DNA of 64,000 bases from Rickettsiales bacterium (GTDB lineage: Bacteria; Pseudomonadota; Alphaproteobacteria; Rickettsiales; Midichloriaceae): NCBI GenBank assembly GCA_023263785.1, contig JALQUO010000002.1, forward strand, positions 173,852 to 237,851, in the 5' to 3' direction. The position numbers and the translations under genes were made by a program. The notes beneath the pieces are model-generated. The model was not told the DNA's origin. It made no database searches and worked only from the letters and a program-made list of their open reading frames with translations. Below are positions 9,243 to 17,975 of this stretch, in pieces; positions within the stretch are counted from its first letter, which is position 1; every line of letters begins with the position of its first letter.

Positions 9243-11888
9243 ATGTTTTCTTTTGTATTAGGAAAGGTGTTTTCAACCCCAAATGAGAGGTTCATAAAAA
9301 AAATAGGACCAATAGTATCTCAGATAAATAATATGGAAGCTGAGATGAAAAAGCTATCTGATGATCAGTTAAGAGAACATACAGCTCAGATGCGAGAAGT
9401 AATCTCCAAAAGCAATGATAATAAACAAGTCATTGATTCACTTCTCCCGAGAGCCTTCGCTGTTGTAAGGGAAGGGTCAAGAAGAGTTCTAAACAAAAGA
9501 CATTATGATGTACAGCTCGTAGGAGGCGTGGTTTTACATAGAGGTATGATAGCTGAGATGAGGACAGGTGAAGGTAAAACTCTAGTAGCAACTCTCCCAG
9601 CCTACTTGAATGCTCTCTCTGGTAAGGGGGTACATGTTGTGACAACAAATGACTACCTTGTGAAGCGTGACTCAGAATGGATGGGTAAGCTCTATAGATT
9701 CCTTGGTTTAGAAGTAAGTAATATTGTCTCTGGGATGTCTGATGATGAGAAGAGAAATGCTTATAATGCGGATATAACTTATGGTACAAACAACGAATTT
9801 GGATTTGATTTCTTGAGAGATAACTTAAAGTTTGAGAAGTCATCCATGATGCAAAGACCATTTAACTATGCAATCGTTGATGAAGTTGATAGTGTCCTTA
9901 TAGACGAAGCAAGGACTCCTCTCATCATTTCTGGTAAGACAAACGATGATCCAGCACTTTATGGAAGAGTTAATTCAATTGTTACAATGTTACCTGCTAC
10001 AGACTACGAAGTTGATGAAAAGGCAAGAAGCGTACTACTCACAGAAGATGGACAACATAATGTTGAGGAAATTCTCAAGAGATCAAATCTTATCCCTCAA
10101 AACTCATCTCTTTATGATATTGAAAATATAACTGTCCTACACCATGTAGATCAATCTCTTAAGGCTCACTCTCTTTTCAAAAAAGATGTAGATTATATAG
10201 TGAAAAATGGTTCTGTAATGATCATAGATGAGCACACAGGACGTATAATGGATGGTAGAAGATATTCAGATGGCTTGCATCAAGCAATAGAGGCAAAAGA
10301 AAAGGTTAAGATACAAAATGAAAACCAAACAATAGCTTCCATAACTTTCCAGAATTATTTCAGGATGTATCCGAAGCTAAGTGGCATGACAGGAACCGCT
10401 ATGAAGGAAGCAGTTGAACTTGCAGAGATATATGGTTTACAAGTTATTTCAATTCCAACAAATCTCCCAAATAGATGTATAAACGATGATGATGTCATCT
10501 ATAGAACAAACAAAGAAAAATATAAGGCAATAACTGATGAGATAAAATCAGCAAATGTGAAACAACAACCTGTTCTTGTTGGAACAACAAGTGTCGAGAA
10601 GTCAGAATACATATCTTCTCTTCTAAAAAAAGAAGGTATAAAACACAACGTATTGAATGCTAAGTACCACGAAACAGAAGCAGAAATAATTGGACAGGCA
10701 GGACGTGCAGGATCTGTCACGATAGCGACAAACATGGCTGGTAGAGGGACTGACATATTACTCGGAGGAAACCCTGAGATGATGGCTGAAAAAATCATGA
10801 GAGAAAAGCATAAACAGGAGCCAGATGATAACAAGGAGCTTTTTGACGAGGTGTTTAATGAGCTCAAAAAAGAGCATCAAAGAGAACAAGCTCAAGTAAA
10901 AGAAGTTGGTGGATTGCTTGTTATTGGAACTGAAAGACATGAGTCAAGAAGAATAGATGATCAGCTGAGAGGGAGATCTGGAAGACAAGGAGATCCAGGA
11001 AGGACTAAGTTCTTCTTGTCAATGGAAGATGATCTGATGAGACTCTTTGGTTCTGAAAAAATCAGTGCTTTACTTTTAAGACTTGGTCTCAAAGAAGGTG
11101 AGGCAATAGTACACCCATGGGTCAGTAAGTCTCTTGAGAGAGCTCAGCAGAAGGTAGAAGCAAGGAACTACGAAATCAGGAAGAACATCTTGCAGTACGA
11201 CGATGTGATGAATGATCAAAGACAAGTCATATACAGTAGGCGTAATGAGATCCTAAATAGCTCTGAGGCTTTATTGGAAGGATTTAAGGCTTTGTGTAGT
11301 TCACAGGTTGATAAGTGGGTCAATGCATTCATAGATGACCTAGATGCAGAAAATATGGACATGGAGATGCATAGAGTTTTCGGAGTGGAAAACATCGTCA
11401 AAAGATACATTGATGAAAAAGGAGAAATCCACAGAAAAAACAAGGGACAGTTAATAGAGTTCATCAATCAGGAAGTAATAAGCATATATCGACACAAAAT
11501 AGATATGGTTGGTCCTGAGCAAATGATCGAGGTTATGCAGAATATAGCTCTCATGACATTAGACTACCTTTGGAAGGATCATCTGCATAATTTGGATCAA
11601 GTGAGGCTTGGTATAAATCTTAGATCATATGGTCAGAAGAGTCCTCTGATTGAGTATAAGAACGAGGCATTCCAGGCTTTCAAATCTATGCTTGAGAACT
11701 TCGAAGAACAGCTCATTGAAAGGATTTTTAGACTATCTATAGTGCATGAGCAAGAACAACAAATACCTCAGGAGATACCTCAACAACAGCAGATCCCTGA
11801 GGGTGAGAGAATTCATAGAAATCAATTGTGTCCATGTGGTTCAGGGAAGAGATACAAGCATTGCCATGGCAAAATAGGAGTTATTTAA
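9243..11888 (+). CDS. secA: preprotein translocase ATPase SecA
   Basis: An 881-aa motor that drives unfolded preproteins through SecYEG. Walker A is MRTGEGKTL, the DEAD-box equivalent is DEVDSVLIDEARTP, and the second helicase domain carries AGRGTDI and GRSGRQGD. The C-terminus ends in the zinc-binding CPCGSGKRYKHCH motif that contacts SecB and phospholipid, preceded by a Gln/Pro-rich linker. I start at ATG 9243; a TTG at 9240 is also in frame. The 3-prime end overlaps the convergent NDUFAF5-like gene by 8 bases. Confidence 0.98.
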   Translation: MFSFVLGKVFSTPNERFIKKIGPIVSQINNMEAEMKKLSDDQLREHTAQMREVISKSNDNKQVIDSLLPRAFAVVREGSRRVLNKRHYDVQLVGGVVLHRGMIAEMRTGEGKTLVATLPAYLNALSGKGVHVVTTNDYLVKRDSEWMGKLYRFLGLEVSNIVSGMSDDEKRNAYNADITYGTNNEFGFDFLRDNLKFEKSSMMQRPFNYAIVDEVDSVLIDEARTPLIISGKTNDDPALYGRVNSIVTMLPATDYEVDEKARSVLLTEDGQHNVEEILKRSNLIPQNSSLYDIENITVLHHVDQSLKAHSLFKKDVDYIVKNGSVMIIDEHTGRIMDGRRYSDGLHQAIEAKEKVKIQNENQTIASITFQNYFRMYPKLSGMTGTAMKEAVELAEIYGLQVISIPTNLPNRCINDDDVIYRTNKEKYKAITDEIKSANVKQQPVLVGTTSVEKSEYISSLLKKEGIKHNVLNAKYHETEAEIIGQAGRAGSVTIATNMAGRGTDILLGGNPEMMAEKIMREKHKQEPDDNKELFDEVFNELKKEHQREQAQVKEVGGLLVIGTERHESRRIDDQLRGRSGRQGDPGRTKFFLSMEDDLMRLFGSEKISALLLRLGLKEGEAIVHPWVSKSLERAQQKVEARNYEIRKNILQYDDVMNDQRQVIYSRRNEILNSSEALLEGFKALCSSQVDKWVNAFIDDLDAENMDMEMHRVFGVENIVKRYIDEKGEIHRKNKGQLIEFINQEVISIYRHKIDMVGPEQMIEVMQNIALMTLDYLWKDHLHNLDQVRLGINLRSYGQKSPLIEYKNEAFQAFKSMLENFEEQLIERIFRLSIVHEQEQQIPQEIPQQQQIPEGERIHRNQLCPCGSGKRYKHCHGKIGVI

Positions 11889-12582
11889 CAGCAAATAGAG
11901 TAATGAACTCAAATGATGCTCTGAGGCCATACAGCCTTCTGTATATATCTTCAACTGCTTCCCAGTAATGTTTTGTGGTATAGGGATGATCTGCCTGTAC
12001 CATAGGATAAACATGACATATCTCGCGGAGGCTCTGAATTAGTTCTATGACACTATTATAAACAAAAGTTGTCTCATTACTCATCACGATAGGTGTTTTG
12101 AAGCTTGACTGTTTAGAGATACTCAACAGACCTTCTGGAGAGATCTTTGGAAAAATCCTCGTCACCATCCTGTTCTCACGCAAGTCACCTTCCATCATAC
12201 TACTGGAAAGCTCCTGCAGGGTTTTACCTCCTAATATATTTGCTATAAAAACCCCGCCAGGTTTCAGGAGTCTCTCATAATGATTAAGTGTTATAGGCAA
12301 GTTATCTGAGAAATTCAGAGATAAATCAAGGAATATAAAATCAAATTCTTTATCATTTGTATCCCATGAAGTACTATAAGTAATCTTTTTTGTACCTATC
12401 TCAAACTCTTTGAGCTGCTTCGGATTGATTGCCGCATTTGAAATGATTAGGATCTCATCAAATCCTCCTGTCAAATCCTCATAGATATCCAACCCTATCT
12501 GTACAGAATAACTTTTTATTTTGTTTAGAGGATTCTTATATCTTCCTGCAATGGTTCTATATAGTTCTTGATCTATAAGCAT
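11881..12582 (-). CDS. NDUFAF5/BioC-like methyltransferase-fold protein
   Basis: A 233-aa protein whose middle and C-terminal parts match NDUFAF5, a complex I assembly factor: LKPGGVFIANILGGKTLQEL, then FPKISPEGLLSI and a Y-R-R-L-Y-G region near the end. NDUFAF5 hydroxylates an Arg of the NDUFS7 subunit; bacterial relatives are usually called methyltransferases. The usual Gly-rich SAM motif I is not recognisable here, the equivalent stretch reading EILIISNAAI. I start at ATG 12582; the longer TTG start at 12594 lies inside an inverted repeat. nadE is upstream on the same strand. Confidence 0.75.
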   Translation of the reverse strand: MLIDQELYRTIAGRYKNPLNKIKSYSVQIGLDIYEDLTGGFDEILIISNAAINPKQLKEFEIGTKKITYSTSWDTNDKEFDFIFLDLSLNFSDNLPITLNHYERLLKPGGVFIANILGGKTLQELSSSMMEGDLRENRMVTRIFPKISPEGLLSISKQSSFKTPIVMSNETTFVYNSVIELIQSLREICHVYPMVQADHPYTTKHYWEAVEDIYRRLYGLRASFEFITLFAVK

Positions 12583-12592
12583 TTTTAATGTC

Positions 12593-12681
12593 AAGTAATT
12601 TACTTAGGTATATATCTTATCAAATTTATTACAACAAACAAATGGCTCTAAAACAAGAAAATAATCTTAAGTAAATTACTT
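12593..12681. repeat. 89-bp element with perfect 14-bp terminal inverted repeats
   Basis: AAGTAATTTACTTA at 12593-12606 is the exact reverse complement of TAAGTAAATTACTT at 12668-12681. Each arm is itself nearly palindromic (AAGTAA, one base, TTACTT). The 61 bases between are AT-rich and non-coding. The right arm overlaps the nadE stop codon and the left arm lies just upstream of the NDUFAF5-like ATG. ATGT occurs close to both ends. It could be a small miniature inverted-repeat element, a long hairpin in the nadE message, or a pair of operator sites. Confidence 0.6.
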
Positions 12682-14251
12682 ATGTATTGCCAATTGGATA
12701 TCTTCTATCTGTATTAAATAACATCTTGTTGATCTTTGGAGCAAGAGGGCTCTGGTATCTTTTGAACTCATTTCTGAGCAACATTTTTTCTATTGCAGAG
12801 TTGTTAGAAGGCAAAGAGTCTCTTGACTCAATCAAATCATATAAAATTCTATCTAGGAAATCATATGGTGGTAGGGCATCAGAATCCTTTTGATTTGGTT
12901 TAAGCTCTGCCGTTGGTTCTTTTTCTATGATGTTCTGAGGTATTACGTATTCATTTTTATTTCTCCACCTGCTGATGGCATATACTTGAGTTTTATATAG
13001 ATCTGCTATAGGTGCAAAGGCACCAGTCATGTCTCCATAGAGTGTTGTGTATCCGACAGCGCTTTCTGATTTATTACTTGTACAGAGAAGTAGTCTGTTT
13101 TGCTTATTTGCTATTGCCATGAGGATTGTTGCTCTGATCCTTGGCTGAATGTTTTCGTTCGTGATTTCATTTTCACCTAGTTGTCCGAGAATCCCTAGCA
13201 GAGCAATATCAAATGAGTTTTTTATTTCCCCTATAGGAATCGTAATCATCTCACATCCTATGTTTTTCACAAGGGCTACAGCATCATCTAGGTTTGTTTT
13301 GGATGAGAACTTAGAAGGCATCGCAACACATAAGATATTCTCTGGTCCAAATGCATCTGCTGCAATTACTGTAACAAGGGCAGAATCTATTCCACCTGAC
13401 AGTCCAATTACAAACTTATTACATCTTGCATATTTCGCATATTCCTTCAGACTCAATAAAATTGCTTCATATACATCTGCAGCTGTTTCATCATTTAGGT
13501 TTAATGGATCTGATCTCTTGATATTATAAGGAATCGATGAGTGCTTCTGATCCAAATCGAGTTTGATTACTTTCTCCTCCCATTTGACTGGTGGGATTAT
13601 CATCTTACAATCGTTACTCATTACGAATGAGCTACCATCAAACACAAGATGGTCTTGAGAGCAAAAGGAATTTAGATAGGCAATGGTAGGGATTGTGTTT
13701 TGTTTCATGAAAGCTTTTACAACCTCAACTCTTTTATTCAATTTATTAATTGAAAATGGAGATGCGTTGATAACTATTGCAAGGTCACAATCAAGCTTCC
13801 TACAATGCCAAACATCTTCACATATTAGGAGGCCGACCTTTAAACCATTGAAATCAAATACTATACCATGTTCATTACCCTCGCAAAAATATCGCTTCTC
13901 ATCAAATGTGTCATAGTTCGGAAGGAACTTCTTGTTATATTGACCTATCAGTTGGCCGTTCCGGATAATAAGGGCGCTATTAAATAACTTTCCTTCTACC
14001 TCCATGGGCGTACCAATTATGAGGGCTCTATCATTCGATTCTGAGACTATCCTTGCGACTGATTCTTTTATAGAGTTCAAGAAATTTCTGTTTAGAAAAA
14101 GATCTTGGCAATTATATCCTGTTAGTGACAGCTCCGGGAAAACCACCATTTCCGCATCAGCATCATTGTATATTTTAAGGATTTTTTCTGTGTTGCCTTT
14201 GATATCTCCAACGTCAGAACCTATCTGGCAAAGCGCTACTCTTCTCTTCAC
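12680..14251 (-). CDS. nadE: NAD+ synthase, glutamine-hydrolysing
   Basis: A 523-aa two-domain enzyme that amidates nicotinate adenine dinucleotide to NAD+. The N-terminal nitrilase-type glutaminase (residues 1 to about 250) has the Glu-Lys-Cys triad in FPELSLTGYN, KKFLPNYDTFDE and LLICEDVWHC. The C-terminal synthetase has the PP-loop SGGIDSALV and the CTSNKSE and TLYGDMTGAFAPIADLYK motifs. Length fits the bacterial glutamine-dependent form. It overlaps lolD by 4 bases upstream. Confidence 0.97.
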   Translation of the reverse strand: MKRRVALCQIGSDVGDIKGNTEKILKIYNDADAEMVVFPELSLTGYNCQDLFLNRNFLNSIKESVARIVSESNDRALIIGTPMEVEGKLFNSALIIRNGQLIGQYNKKFLPNYDTFDEKRYFCEGNEHGIVFDFNGLKVGLLICEDVWHCRKLDCDLAIVINASPFSINKLNKRVEVVKAFMKQNTIPTIAYLNSFCSQDHLVFDGSSFVMSNDCKMIIPPVKWEEKVIKLDLDQKHSSIPYNIKRSDPLNLNDETAADVYEAILLSLKEYAKYARCNKFVIGLSGGIDSALVTVIAADAFGPENILCVAMPSKFSSKTNLDDAVALVKNIGCEMITIPIGEIKNSFDIALLGILGQLGENEITNENIQPRIRATILMAIANKQNRLLLCTSNKSESAVGYTTLYGDMTGAFAPIADLYKTQVYAISRWRNKNEYVIPQNIIEKEPTAELKPNQKDSDALPPYDFLDRILYDLIESRDSLPSNNSAIEKMLLRNEFKRYQSPLAPKINKMLFNTDRRYPIGNT

Positions 14252-14934
14252 TTTTTTATCTCAATCTCGTTTAGTACTCCATTTTCTAATGACATAACTC
14301 TTGAGCACATCTTCGCTATCTCCATGCTATGTGTTGCAATCACCATTGCTGTGTTGCTATGAAGTAACACATTTTGAAGTAAATCAAAAGCAACCTGTGC
14401 ATTCGTATTGTCTAAGTTACCTGTTGGCTCATCAGCAAGGATTAGCTTCGGATCGTTAATTATACTTCTGATTATTGCCACTCTCTGCCTTTCTCCTCCA
14501 GACAGCTGATGTATAAATGAGTCTTTCTTATTTATTAGAGTGAATTTCTCAAGAAAATCTTTTGCTTTTTGCCTTGCATTTTCTTCATCTATACCACATA
14601 TCAGCTGGGGAATAACTAGATTCTCCATTACAGAAAATTCTGACAATAAGTGATGAAATTGATATACGAAGCCTATCTTATTTCTTCTGATGAGTGTTTT
14701 CTCATCGTCTGAAAGTTTTGCACAATCTACTCCATCGACCGTAATATTTCCAGAAGATGGTGTGTCTAGGAGGCCACAGATCTGTAGAAATGTGCTTTTT
14801 CCAGAGCCTGATTTTCCGACGATTGCTATGCTCTCCCGAGGTTTAACAGATAGATCGATGCTATTTAAAACAAGTCCTTTGTCAACATCAGCAAAACCTT
14901 TTTTGATGTTATTGGCTCTTAGGACTAATTTCAC
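14248..14934 (-). CDS. lolD: lipoprotein-releasing ABC transporter ATPase LolD
   Basis: A 228-aa ATPase of the LolCDE complex, which extracts lipoproteins from the inner membrane and hands them to LolA. Walker A is GKSGSGKSTFL, signature LSGGERQRVAI, Walker B LILADEPTGNLD. The Q-loop context (FVYQFHHLLSEFSVMENL) is typical of the LolD/MacB group. The start is GTG at 14934, directly after the rpmG stop with no gap. The permease genes lolC/E are not in the window. Confidence 0.9.
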   Translation of the reverse strand: MKLVLRANNIKKGFADVDKGLVLNSIDLSVKPRESIAIVGKSGSGKSTFLQICGLLDTPSSGNITVDGVDCAKLSDDEKTLIRRNKIGFVYQFHHLLSEFSVMENLVIPQLICGIDEENARQKAKDFLEKFTLINKKDSFIHQLSGGERQRVAIIRSIINDPKLILADEPTGNLDNTNAQVAFDLLQNVLLHSNTAMVIATHSMEIAKMCSRVMSLENGVLNEIEIKK

Positions 14935-15102
14935 CTATGCCTTTTTCTCCTCAAACAAAACATGCTTTCTGACGATAGGATCATACATCATGAAAGACAA
15001 CTTCTTCTGAAGCTTTTTAGGGTTTTTTACTCTAATTTTGAAGTATCCTGTTTTTGCAGAGCTCACGAGCTTTACAAGTACCAAACCTTTTTTTAATGCC
15101 AT
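14935..15102 (-). CDS. rpmG: 50S ribosomal protein L33
   Basis: A 55-aa basic protein beginning MALKKGLVLVKLVSSAKTGY and containing the KNPKKLQKKLSFMMYDP block followed by VRKHVLFEEKK, the non-zinc type of L33. It is a large-subunit ribosomal protein. It directly precedes lolD. A good promoter (15138-15165) lies upstream, so rpmG, lolD and nadE probably form one transcription unit. Confidence 0.95.
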   Translation of the reverse strand: MALKKGLVLVKLVSSAKTGYFKIRVKNPKKLQKKLSFMMYDPIVRKHVLFEEKKA

Positions 15103-15137
15103 TTTTATTGGTTCTTTAAATTCTAATAGTGTACGAC

Positions 15138-15165
15138 ATTATATCTCAAGAGATAAATTTGTCTA
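15138..15165 (-). promoter_or_regulatory. sigma70-type promoter for rpmG-lolD-nadE
   Basis: On the minus strand: -35 TAGACA (15160-15165), 16-base spacer, -10 TATAAT (15138-15143). Transcription would start about 30 bases before the rpmG ATG. The -35 overlaps the end of the upstream flavodoxin-fold gene. Confidence 0.55.
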
Positions 15166-15741
15166 GTTCTTCATTTTCTTTGCAACTATAGCGATTCTCT
15201 TTCCAAAGAGTCTAGCTGTTAAGAAATCACTATTTGAGAGCCCTACACCCTTTCTAGCATCTGATTGAGACATTAAACCCATCCAGCTTCCTAACTTGTT
15301 TACCTTAATTGGTTCAGTACCTAAATTAGACCATTCACTTATAACCTCTTCAGTTGGCAATAGATCCAATCCACACCATATCATGCCATTCTGCATAGCA
15401 AAGACCATAATTTGATTTAGAGTCATTAGCTTATCCCCGCTAGGTGAACTTGAGTGTGTGAATGCAGCTGCTACCTTATCTTTCCATTTTTTATTCATAA
15501 AAATATCACCAGTGCTATCCAAGAATGTTTTCATTTCAGATGATATAGATCCGAAGTATGTTGGTGATCCAAAGACTATTGCATCTGCAGAATTTATTTC
15601 TTCAATCCTGCTGGAAGCTTCTGAGCACTGTATGAGTAATGCTGTAGCATTTTGGATTGACTCTATACCTATTGCTATTTCAGCGGCAACTTTCTCAACG
15701 CTATTGTACCTTGTATGATATATGATTGCGACCTTTGTCAT
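15163..15741 (-). CDS. WrbA-like flavodoxin-fold NAD(P)H:quinone oxidoreductase
   Basis: A 192-aa protein with a flavodoxin-like fold: the FMN phosphate loop IYHTRYNSVEKVA near the N-terminus, then the DAIVFGSPTYFGSISSEMKTFLD block characteristic of WrbA and related NADPH-dependent FMN reductases. A role in two-electron quinone reduction is expected from the family. It is slightly diverged from classic WrbA towards the C-terminus, so the exact substrate is open. Confidence 0.8.
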   Translation of the reverse strand: MTKVAIIYHTRYNSVEKVAAEIAIGIESIQNATALLIQCSEASSRIEEINSADAIVFGSPTYFGSISSEMKTFLDSTGDIFMNKKWKDKVAAAFTHSSSPSGDKLMTLNQIMVFAMQNGMIWCGLDLLPTEEVISEWSNLGTEPIKVNKLGSWMGLMSQSDARKGVGLSNSDFLTARLFGKRIAIVAKKMKN

Positions 15742-15804
15742 ATTTAAAAGTTTTTTTTATCTTAACATTTTTAATGTTTCATGAAAAATTTTTTTTTGCA
15801 ACCC

Positions 15805-15832
15805 TTGATTAGCAATAAAATCTTAATATAGT
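15805..15832 (+). promoter_or_regulatory. possible promoter for the 15873 gene
   Basis: TTGATT (15805-15810), 16-base spacer, TATAGT (15827-15832), 40 bases before the ATG at 15873. Moderate match to the sigma70 consensus in an AT-rich gap. Confidence 0.4.
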
Positions 15833-15872
15833 TGCGGTAAATTTTTATAAACCAAAACACAAATAATAATGT

Positions 15873-16739
15873 ATGCAACAAAAAACTGAGACAAATACTC
15901 CAAAAATAATTAGTGAAGGCTTATTAGGCATATCATCCCTAATTGGATTGCATGCAGCTAGAGCAGAATATTCTAATCTATTTCTAAATGCAGCTGAGAT
16001 TTTCACAAAACTTATTTCTTTTGCTGATTTAACAGATATTTCATATAGTAATAAAAGTTTTATAGGGGCTGCAGGGATAGCCATAGGAACAATTGTAGAT
16101 GATGTGATGATTGATCAAGGGTTCTATAAACAACATCATTTGTCGAAGGTTAGTTGTGCACTATATGCTGGTTATAAAATATCTGAGAACACAGAAATAA
16201 CTCAGAAAATCGCAAGTGTTCCTGAACTAAAAAATGACTACATGTCATCAACATCAATGTTATTTGGAGCTGGTCTTTTAGGCTTGAGTACTTTACTTAG
16301 ATCAGGCGATATCATTAATGCAATGAGAGCTGGCACAAAAGAATGTATAGAATTCTCTGATAAAGTATCTGAGCTAACATCTGTAGATCCATTCATTGAT
16401 ATGCAGGTTGGTGCTAGTGTTAACACAGTTATTGGAGGAGCAAGGCAGTTTGCAGTTGAAAATAAACTAGAGATTGGAAGTCCTTTGAGTGATGCTGTAA
16501 AGGCAGCTATATCAACTAGTGTTAATGTTTTGAGTGCCTCCAAATCAAAATCTGAGTTTAAGAAACAATTAGTTGAGAGGTTTGCATCAGTTGATGAGAG
16601 AACCATGCATTCTCTTGAGAGTGATACTAGAGCTTATAAAACAATGCAAAACATAGTAGATAACATTGAAAAGGCTTCAAATGGTATTACCAACAATGCT
16701 GTGAATTATGGAATAAAAACTCATGGCAACAGGTATTAG
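15873..16739 (+). CDS. hypothetical protein, 5-prime part of a frameshifted gene
   Basis: A 288-aa reading frame of unknown function. It is largely helical with small-residue-rich hydrophobic stretches (about residues 12-28, 64-75 and 130-143) but no signal peptide. The frame ends at TAG 16737-16739, while another frame (16670-17161) is open across the junction and continues in a similar composition. The switch is most economical at the A5 run 16715-16719, where one extra A joins the two. The intact product would be about 430 aa. I do not recognise the family. Confidence 0.6.
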   Translation: MQQKTETNTPKIISEGLLGISSLIGLHAARAEYSNLFLNAAEIFTKLISFADLTDISYSNKSFIGAAGIAIGTIVDDVMIDQGFYKQHHLSKVSCALYAGYKISENTEITQKIASVPELKNDYMSSTSMLFGAGLLGLSTLLRSGDIINAMRAGTKECIEFSDKVSELTSVDPFIDMQVGASVNTVIGGARQFAVENKLEIGSPLSDAVKAAISTSVNVLSASKSKSEFKKQLVERFASVDERTMHSLESDTRAYKTMQNIVDNIEKASNGITNNAVNYGIKTHGNRY

Positions 16740-17161
16740 TTGGACAATCAGGTGATTCTGGGCTGAGTGCATTCGTTGCTGCAAATCTTTTCAATAATTT
16801 TAAAGAGAAAAAAGCTAAACATAAGAAAATTGTTACAAAATCTGAAGATCTTTTTTCAATTAAATCTCAGCTGAATGATTATGATAAGAAGAACTCATAT
16901 TCCACTACAGATGAAGTAATTGGATGTGTGAAAAAGATTTATGATGTACTTACAAAGCCATTTGCTGCATCATTTCTAGTTAGTGCTATGCAGTGTAGTA
17001 AAGACTTTGATACACCAGCTACATTCAGTAAATACTTCACTCCAATAACATCAACATTAGGTATGAGTATATCAATTGAATGTCATAACTCATCTGAAGC
17101 TTTGGATGATCTTATGTATCTTGCGAACAAGATCGATGAGATTCATCATAACTACTATTAA
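16670..17161 (+). pseudogene. 3-prime part of the frameshifted 15873 gene
   Basis: Reading frame open from 16670 to the TAA at 17159-17161, with no good start codon or ribosome-binding site near its beginning (the first ATG is at 16928). The continuation after the junction reads SWQQVLVGQSGDSGLSAFVA and onward, helical and Lys-rich. Best explained as the C-terminal about 145 residues of the gene starting at 15873, separated by a single-base frameshift. Function unknown. Confidence 0.6.
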
Positions 17162-17166
17162 AGATT

Positions 17167-17631
17167 TTAAATTCCAAACTTCTTAAGATTTTTTGTATCT
17201 TCTATGATACCTAAGGTCTTTTGGAGATCAAATTCAACAACGACATTATCTGAAGAATGTAGGGCAAGAGCTTTCGCAGCACTTTTTGAAAGGTCTAGGA
17301 TTGCATTCGTTTTGAAAGGACCTCTATCATTAATCAGAACAGAGATAGATTTTCCAGTGCGTTTATTTGTAACCGTTACAACAGACATAAGAGGCAACTT
17401 GACACTTGCAGCAGTAAATCCTGTTTTGATGTGTTTGATGCTACTAGCTGTCTTTCTTTGATGGAATTTATCTGAATACACTAACGCCTTGCCCTCAGCA
17501 TTATAATCATCTAATTCAAAGTATTTCTGATAATTTTTTTGGAAAATTCTATTGATTTTCTTTTGATCAAATGCTTCTGCAGATTTTATACACAAGATTA
17601 GTCCAAGTATGGAAATCAGTAATTTTTTCAT
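17167..17631 (-). CDS. rlpA: RlpA-like septal/peptidoglycan protein (DPBB domain)
   Basis: A 154-aa secreted protein with signal peptide 1 to about 20 and a double-psi beta-barrel domain. The hallmark stretch is TAASVKLPLMSVVTVTN, then SVLINDRGPF and ILDLSKSAAKAL, matching RlpA, which cleaves peptidoglycan strands lacking stem peptides in some bacteria. It lacks the C-terminal SPOR domain and is shorter than E. coli RlpA, as in many alphaproteobacteria. The start abuts the FKBP stop, so it belongs to the lpdA-ribF-FKBP-rlpA run. Confidence 0.85.
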   Translation of the reverse strand: MKKLLISILGLILCIKSAEAFDQKKINRIFQKNYQKYFELDDYNAEGKALVYSDKFHQRKTASSIKHIKTGFTAASVKLPLMSVVTVTNKRTGKSISVLINDRGPFKTNAILDLSKSAAKALALHSSDNVVVEFDLQKTLGIIEDTKNLKKFGI

Positions 17632-17975
17632 TATTTTCTAACTAATTTTTGAACTTTTACTTTAAATGTTGCAAGTCTACTTGAAAGAGATACATCTTTG
17701 CCATCTATTTGAACTGTTGGATAAACTTCAGGAAAAGTAACTTGGAATGTTTTTTCATCTCCTTCTTTTAATTCAATGAGTGCATCTTCAAATCCAGGTA
17801 CAGTCATCTTGCTACCTATCACTACGTTCATATCACCTTCGTCGAATTGCCCTTCATCAACTGATCCTTGATAATAAATGAAGATTTCATCTCCTGGAGC
17901 AGATACCATATCATTTGACCATGCAGCACCCGGTATTGAAAGAAAACTCAACAAAAAAGCTATTATTTTTTTCAT
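17631..17975 (-). CDS. periplasmic FKBP-type peptidyl-prolyl isomerase
   Basis: A 114-aa protein: signal peptide (about 1-20) then a minimal FKBP domain, recognisable by GDEIFIYYQGSVDEG, the VIGSKMTVPGFEDAL segment and GDEKTFQVTFPEVYP. It resembles the PPIase domain of trigger factor and SlyD more than long FKBPs. Expected role is proline isomerisation during folding of exported proteins. It overlaps ribF by 4 bases (ATGA) upstream and touches rlpA downstream. Confidence 0.8.
   Translation of the reverse strand: MKKIIAFLLSFLSIPGAAWSNDMVSAPGDEIFIYYQGSVDEGQFDEGDMNVVIGSKMTVPGFEDALIELKEGDEKTFQVTFPEVYPTVQIDGKDVSLSSRLATFKVKVQKLVRK

Noticed and set aside
9430..9861. 143-codon open frame antisense to secA
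   Set aside because: It lies wholly inside the well-conserved secA coding region and its product, rich in Ser, His and Tyr, matches no family.
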